Shown piece by piece: positions 52,422-61,300 of a stretch of 64,000 nucleotides of DNA. Source of the stretch: Seriola aureovittata. Taxonomy: Eukaryota; Chordata; Actinopteri; Carangiformes; Carangidae. The stretch is from assembly GCF_021018895.1 (NCBI RefSeq), contig NC_079378.1, positions 24,119,160-24,183,159 of the forward strand, in the 5' to 3' direction. The stretch's first letter is position 1, and every line of letters begins with the position of its first letter. Below the pieces are notes generated by a model. It was not told the DNA's origin and ran no database searches. It saw nothing but the letters and a program-made list of their open reading frames with translations. Both the position numbers and the translations under genes were made by a program.

Positions 52422-54636
52422 TACACAAAAAGAAAAATGTGAGCTTTCTATTTCCTTTTAACTCAAATCAACTACTTTAACTGTCAGCTGCTCTGTGAAT
52501 TTCCAGACTTCGGTCTTATACAAAGATCTTCTGCATAAATCAATGAAATGTGCCTCGTTTCCCAAAACAGCCTCAAAAAATAGACGACACTGCACATCCT
52601 GTTCAAGCAGCTCGCTCATTTCCTGTTGAGTATATAATCATCAGTCCATGTTATCTTTTTCAGTTCTGCAATTTTAATAACGCAGGAACCAGAACCTAAA
52701 AACAGTCTTGTATACCAGAACATCGCAGTGCAATAGCACATTTAACAGGGGCCAGAACATAACTGCATGTCTTTTAGTTTATGTGCTTGTTTTTCACTCT
52801 CCTCCAACAGCAGCTTCAGGTGCTCAATAGACTCTGATTAAACTGAATGCTGTAATCATGAGTATTTGTGTCTGACTGTGATGCTGAGAATGAAAATGAT
52901 TAAATCAGGAAATCTTCCACAAATAAATGAAGGGCTATTTTTTTACAAAACAGCAAACACAAACAACTTTTGAGCCTTTCAGAGTTCATCAACACACATA
53001 TTGTGGTCAAACATTGTTCAGACCCAGAGAGCATTAACTTTCCATCTACGTTTAAAATTGCAGCCATAGAAAAAGACTCAATTACCAAAGTTTAGATGTT
53101 AAAATAAATGTTGAATTTTCAGATAATTTCAGACAAACACGTTTCTTCTGTCAGGTGTTAAAACAGCATCTTCACATGTTTGTTGACAGATTGTCCATCA
53201 TTTTTAACAAGATACTTTCTGATGTATTTTTCCATCTCAAACAAACTCATATTGATTATATTACTGTGTCACATACTTACAGGTGATGGATAACTCAGAC
53301 ATACATGTTGTCCCCAACACCCTCATGATAGTTGGTCTGGCCTCTTTGGGTATCAACTACTTTGCTTCAAAGATCTGTCAAGATGCCCTGGACACCGAGC
53401 GGTTTCCTCGCTGGAAGACCATCTTGAAGCCCTACTTTGCCGTCTCTTGTTTCTTCACTGTCCTCATGCTGCTGGCTGTCATCATGAGCTATGCGATGAA
53501 GGGCAGTCTGGAGTCTTCTCTGAAGGGTGGCTTGAGGAACGGCATCCGCTTCTACAAGGACACAGACACCCCGGGCCGCTGCTTCCAGAAACAGAACATC
53601 GATCGCCTGCAGATGGAGTTTCAGTGCTGTGGAAACAGTGACTTCAGGGACTGGTTTGAGGTCCAGTGGATCAGCAACCGCTACCTTGATTTCAGCACCA
53701 AGGAAGTGAAAGAGTAAGTTGTGGAAAAATGTCAGGAGTTAGTTTCACATCAGTGAATATAGGTGGAAAGAGGAGGACATCTAATAACAGTGCTGTGTTT
53801 ACAGATTTAACCTGACACGTTTCCTTTGTTTCCTTAGCCGCATCAAGAGCAACGTGGATGGCCGTTACTTGGTAGACGGTGTCCCGTTCAGTTGCTGCAA
53901 CCCCAGCTCTCCACGGCCATGCATCCAGTATCAACTCACCAACAACTCAGCTCATTACAACTATGAATACCAGACTGAGGAGCTCAACATCTACCTCCGA
54001 GGCTGCAGAGAGGCCCTGGTCAACTACTACATGGGTCTGATGAACACCATTGGTGCTGGAGTGCTGTCAGTCTTCCTCTTACAGGTAAACTACCAGAAGA
54101 ATTACAGCGTCCAACAATGGCTTCAGCCAGGGTTTGTGATGCTAAGGTGTGCTTTGTATCTGTATTAAAAGTGGCTCTTTAAGGACCGGTATTGCTGCAA
54201 AGAGGTTATAAAAACATGAACAAGTATGAATTAATATCATACATTTAACAATGTGTAATGTGTCAACAATAAAATTCCTGCAGCTGTATGATTCAAACAT
54301 ATCAGCAATGAGATTATACAGTATCCATCCATCACACATCCGTTTGCTCGTCCTCATGCACTGTGATGGATGCTGCTCTACATCTGATTCGCTCCCTCAT
54401 TTCTCCGCCTTCCTCCCTCCCAGGGTTCTGTGCTGGTAAGCTTGCGGTTCCTGCAGACCGCCATGGAGGCGGTGACAGGGGAGGAAAACACAGAAATGGA
54501 GACAGAGGGGTACCTGCTGGAGAAAAGCGTGAAAGAAACCATCATGGAGTACCTCGACCCGGTGCTGAAGTTCCTCCTGCTCACAAACCAGGTGGAGGAG
54601 GGCACTACTGCAGCGGCCGACCCAGCTACCGCCTAA
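51155..54636 (+). CDS. rom1: ROM1/peripherin-type photoreceptor tetraspanin
   Basis: Disc-rim tetraspanin of rod and cone outer segments; PRPH2 and ROM1 oligomerise to shape disc edges. Four coding exons in phase: 51155-51304, 53283-53713, 53838-54084 and 54424-54636, 346 residues, the length of human PRPH2. Landmark residues fall at human PRPH2 numbering: Cys150 (intermolecular disulfide in peripherin), CCG at 165-167, Arg172, Cys213, Cys214, Cys222, Cys250, and the glycosylation motif Asn229-Asn-Ser. Four membrane segments are visible, with the large loop between the third and fourth; the C-terminal LEKSVKETI and NQVEE segments resemble peripherin. By sequence alone it is close to PRPH2. 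The neighbours (FLRT1, ZFPL1 and FRMD8, all human 11q13 like ROM1) favour rom1. The intron after codon 50 is not present in mammalian PRPH2 or ROM1. Confidence 0.85.
52344..52418. repeat. (CA)n microsatellite in rom1 intron 1
   Basis: CA dinucleotides for about 75 bases with a few TA interruptions at the left end, preceded by a C9 run. Confidence 0.95.
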
Positions 54637-55173
54637 ATTACATAGGATGTACACACATGTAAATAATTTTTACACAGAGAGCGCAGTGATGAGTGATCAT
54701 TTAAATTGGAGAAGAGAACATGAAACACAGATTTGTATGAATTTCACAGATTTAGGGATAGTATTTTTTATTGCCAGATGACCCTCACATGTAAAGTAAA
54801 TGTTGACTTTATTACTGTACTTGCCCATTCAAATTCCATGTGCTGAACTGATCCCTTCTCTGTAAACCACATACTCCATAACACCAGAGAAGATACCCAC
54901 AGACGTTATTGTAAACCCAATACTCTACAATTCTACAATTTGTGAGATACTTGTTGGTACTCCTTAATATGAATAATACGCTCAAAATCATTGAGCACAT
55001 ACTTCATTTTTTATCATTTCACAGTTTTATTTTTTCCGTCATTTACGTGAATGATAAACCCTTTATTGATACATTTGTTTACACTTCCACAAATACACAA
55101 AGTCACTCCATTGCTTTTGAATGTGATGTGCATTGCTAATATCATTCTTATGTTAATTGTCTGTGTAAAAAGC

Positions 55174-55179
55174 AATAAA
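55174..55179 (+). terminator. rom1: Polyadenylation signal, probable rom1 end
   Basis: AATAAA about 0.54 kb after the rom1 stop codon. Confidence 0.45.
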
Positions 55180-55189
55180 ACAATCATCA

Positions 55190-56760
55190 ATCTATCACTT
55201 GATAAACAGTAATTCATGAGGGATGAGGCAAAAAATGTTTTTTTGGTCCTACAAAGACAAGGATGTAAAGCTGACTGTAGAGAGACATGAGGCACAATGC
55301 TCTGCCTTGCAACAGGACTATGACATAATGTAACAGACAACTTATTAAAGTTTGAAGTTACTAATTGTTTCATGGAGTGGAGTCACTCGTTCCCTCTCTT
55401 TCTAATGTAAAAACAATACATGCAGACATTAAAATACTTCATGTCTCCCTCCATAACGGGAGCTCTAAGATTTTCCCTGCCAGTGAAAGGAATAGGATTA
55501 AGAGGATTGATGAATCGATGTCAGTAATGCAGTGAAAGCCATCAAGTGTGTCCTCTGTTATCTCACCTTTGTTAAAGCTTTTAATCCCATTTGTTAATAC
55601 TCAGCCTGCTGCGATTGCAGTTAGACACCTGCGTCAGGTGGATGTAAGATGCAGAGTGAACCATGCGAAGACTTTGTCTGCTTATAAAAGTCTAAAATAT
55701 TATTAATAATAATAATAATAATAATAATAGCAACAACAACAATAATTATAATGATAATAAAAATAATAATATTGACATTGATCGAATTGAGATCTAACTT
55801 TTCAAATGCAGCTATACTGTAAAGAGTTTGTGATGTGGCGGCTCGTTGGGTCATCGATGGAGTTTCTGATTTTGCCACAAAAAAAGAAAAATATCTAAAC
55901 ACTCTAATGCTTTTTTCCCTTTAATTTTTCCCATGATAGTTCATTAAATATGAAAGAAAGCTACACTCTCTTTATTACCAGAAACAAACATTTGGTTCAT
56001 CCCAGGAATCTATTTGTAATGTCAACCCCATATGAAAAATGTTATTAAAAGCCCCTTTAAAAACAAGACTGTGTACTGAGTGATTCTCTGGATCACCTCT
56101 GACTGAGAGCATCAAGAGTTTCACATATAGGGTTTGTAATTGCAAAAGAACCAGGCTGTATGACTCTCACTGATTGTCTTTTTTTGAAGCTTCTATAGCT
56201 GTCTAATATTTACATCAAATAATTTGATTATGATGTATATTGTGATTCAAGTCATTCATTACACTTGATGGAGAAATTTGCAGGTTATGAACCTGTTGAT
56301 CACCACAAGTTCTATCACTACAGTAACACAACGTCAGACCCACTGTAAGTCAGGACCATGCAATGAATATTAGTTTTGTGAAGGTTATTTAAAGTTTTTG
56401 TTGAGACTCTGTTGATTAGTCTTTTCGTATTAGAGTGATATGATATTTTGTCCAGCAGGGTGACAAAACAAACACAGAAATATGGTACAACAATACCCAC
56501 TCCACATGCTTCTAACATGATACCACCTTGTGCTGCAAGACTCAATGAGCTAAAATGTATTACAGTGTAAGAAAGCATAAAGCATAATGTAATTCCACAG
56601 CCAGAAAGAGAAAGTGTCTGATTATAAACTATTTGAAATTCAAATACATTTTAATTTAAAACATGGATTAGCTTTGGCAGCAAACCACTGTTTGTTAATG
56701 AATATAAATCACATACTACAGCAGATAAACAATCTGCTTCCTGCGTAATTACAGCTGCCT
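55190..56760. other. Intergenic region between rom1 and frmd8
   Basis: No gene was recognised. It is AT-rich, with an (ATA)n/(ATT)n-like microsatellite at about 55700-55775. Confidence 0.5.
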
Positions 56761-56773
56761 GGGACGTGTTGAT

Positions 56774-57080
56774 CACGTGACGGTGAGAGACGGCGCGCTC
56801 TATCGCGTTTCGACTCATTCTCGGGATCGTACTTTTTTTACACCACTTTATTCTTGTCGCACCCGAGGTGGTTGAAGACCCGCCCCTACACTGCCGATTG
56901 GCTAGTTTGTGATTAAGTTTAAGCATGAAGAGTGGTGATTGGTTACTATTGGAGCAACAATAATCAGATAAGCCAATCAGAGGCAGAGTAGGGGAGGGCC
57001 TTAGCCCATCTCGGGTGAGGAAAAAAAATAGCAAGTTTGAACCGGTCCCCTTTAAAATCTGTCAGCGCGGCGCTATAAAA
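56774..57080 (+). promoter_or_regulatory. frmd8: CCAAT-rich promoter of frmd8
   Basis: This compact GC-richer segment contains an E-box TCACGTGA (CACGTG at 56774-56779), a GGCGCGC word, three inverted CCAAT boxes (GATTGG 56896-56901, GATTGG 56937-56942, ATTGG 56948-56952), one direct CCAAT (56973-56977) and TATAAAA at 57074-57080. The CCAAT set suggests NF-Y binding. Transcription would start near 57105. No gene on the minus strand was recognised that could share it. Confidence 0.55.
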
Positions 57081-57104
57081 ATAAGCTCCTGACGAATATC
57101 TTTA

Positions 57105-57399
57105 AATATTTGGTCTTAGATATTTTAACAGCTACTTCATTAACGAGTGCTTCAGTTATCGAGGTGTTTCTATTCTTGCAGAGTGACTGTCACACCCATT
57201 AAAGAGTGGTTCAGAACAACAGAGTCGTTCGTCCGTCACTCTCGCAGCTGCCTGGAAAGCTAGTTTCAGACAGCTGGCTAGCCAAGGAAATACCATCAAA
57301 TCATTGATTAGCTAATGTATTTAGCTACAGTATTTACAAAAGTAGCGGGATCCTATCCAGGATAAGCAGCGAGTGGAGGAAATAAATTTCAACTGGCAG
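57105..57399 (+). other. frmd8: Noncoding first exon of frmd8 (inferred)
   Basis: It lies between the TATA-like box and a good donor (CTGGCAG followed by GTAGGT at 57400). The next exon begins after an AG at 58327, eight bases before the FRMD8 start codon, so splicing 57399 to 58328 gives a leader with no recognised coding content. Confidence 0.45.
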
Positions 57400-58334
57400 G
57401 TAGGTGGACAAAGACATTTTGTTCCATCACTTGCCATTAACAGTAGCTGTATTGGACTGTTGGACAAAACACCAAAAGTTAGCTAACTAACAGATATGTT
57501 AGGTGACCAAGATGTTATCAACGGATAACTGAAATGTATAAATAGGTCGGAAAGTATCGTAGTACTGTCAATGCGTCAGTAGCTAACACGGTCGCTTCCC
57601 CTGCCTTCAAGCTAACTGAGCTAACGCTAACGAAATGAAGTTTAGTGGCGTTGAGTTGTTCTCTGGAATATCTCAGCCATTGTTTGGGCATGTGTAGGAC
57701 AATCCAGTCAGATTTTAGCAAGCTAACCTTGGTCTTACTGACTGCCATCGGGCTGTTGCCGTGATATCTCTGTATTTACCACCTCTCTCTGACGTTACTT
57801 AGACTATAGTATTGAAACTCAAAGCCTTATAGAAATACTTTATAAATGGGACGGAGTAACAGTGAAACGTTGGGACCAAACGATCATTTCAGTTTAGCAG
57901 GGTGAGGTCAACAGTGGTCGATTGGGATGTTCTGATTGTACAGGGTTTTTTTCCAGTCTAATACCACATGGTGGCACTGGTGCTCAGTGAAACCTGGGCT
58001 AAATTTGCCTGATTACTTGTTTATTGAAACATGACTAAAGGAAATGGGTGAAGTGGCATGCGTCAGTGACAAAGACCCACCAGTTCATGTTGCAAGTATT
58101 TGGCTAGTCATCTCTGAGGTAATAACTAAGTCTTTTTTTGAAGGTATATAGGACCAAAGCAAGTGTCCTAAATATAACTATGCACCACATGCACATACCC
58201 TCCTTAGTTGGCCCCTCTGGTCTTTTTTTGTGCTGTTATGTTTGTTTTTCTTACCCATCATATTAATACTGCTCTGCACTGTGTAAATGTGGTAACAGGT
58301 TTTGAATTTGGCCATTGCGTGTTTCAGATTAGAG

Positions 58335-61300
58335 ATGGAAGGAGACGACTGCAGTTTTCCTCCAGACTCGTCAGATGACCACTCACAAAGAGGAAGTGTT
58401 GCTTCTTCTGCAACACTTTCCCGTGGTACGGAGCAGAAAATTATAATATAAATTCCCCCTCTGTGTTTTTAAACATGCAGTACTTTTCATTTGTATCAAC
58501 TTAACGTCAAATTAAATTTTAATTTAAATGTGTTGTCGTTCGGCTTATTTCCTTTTTATAATGTTGTTTATTTTCTGTTTAATTTTGTGTATCTATGATT
58601 GTTCACACAGCTCAAGATGTACTTATATACCTGTTTGGTGACAGTGCAGTCCACTTATCTGTAGAAGGGCTTGGCAGTGTCACTGTGCAGGAGCTGGGCC
58701 GCAGTGTTCGTGAGGCTCTCCATATTCCTGAGTCTGCACAGGATGCTTTTGCCTTCTGGTTGTGTTCTCCACTGCTGGGTAAGAACTTTTTCCCAACACA
58801 CTCTACATTCATAAATGCTCCGACTCTTAATCTGTTGACGTTATGAGAATGCTGAGATGCATATGGATGCTTCTTTCTTAAAAAGTGGATACCAAATATT
58901 AGATAACACCTTATTTTATTGACAAGTTGTCAGGCAGAATATGTGTCTACATGCCTCGGCCCGAATGATAAAGACCAGACATATGTTACATATATCAGAA
59001 GATTCATAGCAGGGAAACACTATTACATTTTATTTCCTCCACACTCCTCAGAATTGCAGTTAAAGGTGAGGCATCAACCATACAAACTGTGTCGGCAGTG
59101 GCAGGACCTGCTGTATCGTTTCACTGAGGCCTCCGAGGAAGACATTTCACAAGGTGAGAGCTTGGTCTCTATGTTGCTGTGTTTACAAAAAAGGAAACCT
59201 GATTTCTGATTCAGGTTTGTGAAAGAGTGGCTGTGATAGCAGGGTAAAGAAAAGCAATATGCCTTAAATATGCCTTGTATTAAGTAAACATGAAACTGAA
59301 ATGAATAACTTCATAGCCGCAGATGAACAGTAGGTTCTTTGTAAAAAATGTTTACAATAAGATAAAGTAAGGCTCCCTATCATCATATATGCAGTAAAAC
59401 ATGTAAAATATATTAGCTTTGCCTCAAAAATGTGGTAGTATCCAGCTTATCAAGGTGCATCTACAGTGGATATAAAAAGTCCACACACAGTTATGAAATT
59501 GCAGATTGAAATAAAAATAACTTAATGTTAGTCTTTTTCCATCTTTAATGTGACCTTCAAACAAACACAAATCCAGAGGGAGAAAGAAGCTGTGTTCAAA
59601 GTTCCATTGAATATTCATTCAACAATAAAGTCTGTTGGCGAGTACAGCAGTATATACCTGCCATCAGTGAAAGGGATTCTGATTAAACCCAGACTAAAGT
59701 CAGCTGTGCTTGTAAGATTTGCTTGAATGATTGGGGGGGCATTCAACAAGGAGAACTAATTGCGAGATCTAATTGTTAAAAAGTACCAATCAGGAGAGGG
59801 ATATAAAAGAATATCGAAGGCATTGGATGTACCATGGAGCACTGTCAGAACCATCATAATAAAGTGGAGGAAATGCAGAACCACAGAGTAGTTGCAAAGA
59901 TCAGGACGTCCCTCCAAAGTTGATGATGGAAGAGGAGAAAACTCAGGGAGGCCAACAGCAACACTGAAGGAGCTACATGAAGGGTCACGTATTTCATGTG
60001 ATCAACATCTCCCCTATTCTGCACGTCTGGGCAGAAAAGAGAAATCAGACTCTTGGAATGTCCCAGTCAGAGTCCAGAGTCCCACTGGACATCTGTGGAA
60101 TGACCTGAAGAGGGCTGTGCACAGGAGATCCCCTCACAATTTAAAGGAACTTGAACTTTTTTTGCAAAGAAGAGTGGGATAAAATTACAGTCAAGTGAAC
60201 AGAGACTTTTTCACAAAAACCTGCTGCTGTAATAAATGCAAAAGGTGCTTCCACAAAGTATAAGTTTGATAGTGTGTGCAGATTAATACAACCAGGATGT
60301 TATAGGTTTTTTTTTTTTATATTTCCTAATAATTCAATTAATTTTTTTAAAACATTTTATTGTCTGTATTTGTGTTCGTTGCAAAGTCACATTAAAGATG
60401 GTAGATGTCTGACACTGATGGTGTTTTTATATCCACTGTAGATCTATTCTCTGATTTCCTGCCTGAAGCCCGTAAATAACCTGGTTCCTCGTGTGTTTCT
60501 ATGTATGCTGAGTACAGCCTGTTTCTTTTTCCTGCAGCTGTTCCCTCTGGATTTGTAGCTTACTTATAAATCGTTTGTGCTTAGTAGCTTATTCAGGGTA
60601 AATAAAGGATAAAGGTGCTGTCAGGTTTGTTTGGAATAAATAAAGGGAAAAGGAAGGGAGTTGGCACAATAAGCAATAAACACCTGTGGCTGAACAGGAA
60701 AAGAAAAGGCTGGAACATGTAGAAAGTCAAACTGCATCACGAGAGTTACAGTTACTGTGAGGGATATTCAGTGGACCTGATCAGTGTGTTGACAATCCTG
60801 TCCACCCTGTAAAACATGAACATTGTGTTCATTATATACTACTTACAATTTATAAACTGGTTAATCAAGGCAATAATTTATGGCTGCAACTACTGATTAT
60901 TTTCATTTACAATTTAGTAAATCCAGAGTAAATCCCATATGAATGTGGTCAAGGACACAACCTTCAGTTAAACAAACTGGGATTAGACCAAACGGAGATT
61001 TTTACTTTTTACAAAGTACAACAGTTGGTTGTTGCTCTGTCAAAACTGTCACCCACAAATGACGTGTGGTGAAGTGTCAGTCTGTTATTTGTCATGACTC
61101 TACCAGTTGAACAGCTCACATGTGCTTTGAGTGCTTTCCGTCCAGTGATATCGAAGAACGGGTGACACAGTGACAGTTACTGCTAATAAAACAAAAAGGA
61201 TCACGAATGCATTGCATAATCATTGAGATGCTGTTATGTGTTGTTGCGGAGTAGGTAGGGATACCACCCACAGTACAGGACTGTGAGCCAGAGCAGAGTG

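Noticed and set aside
59892..60182. Transposase-like protein
   Set aside because: Too short and missing the catalytic core; annotated as part of a dead Tc1 copy, not as a gene.
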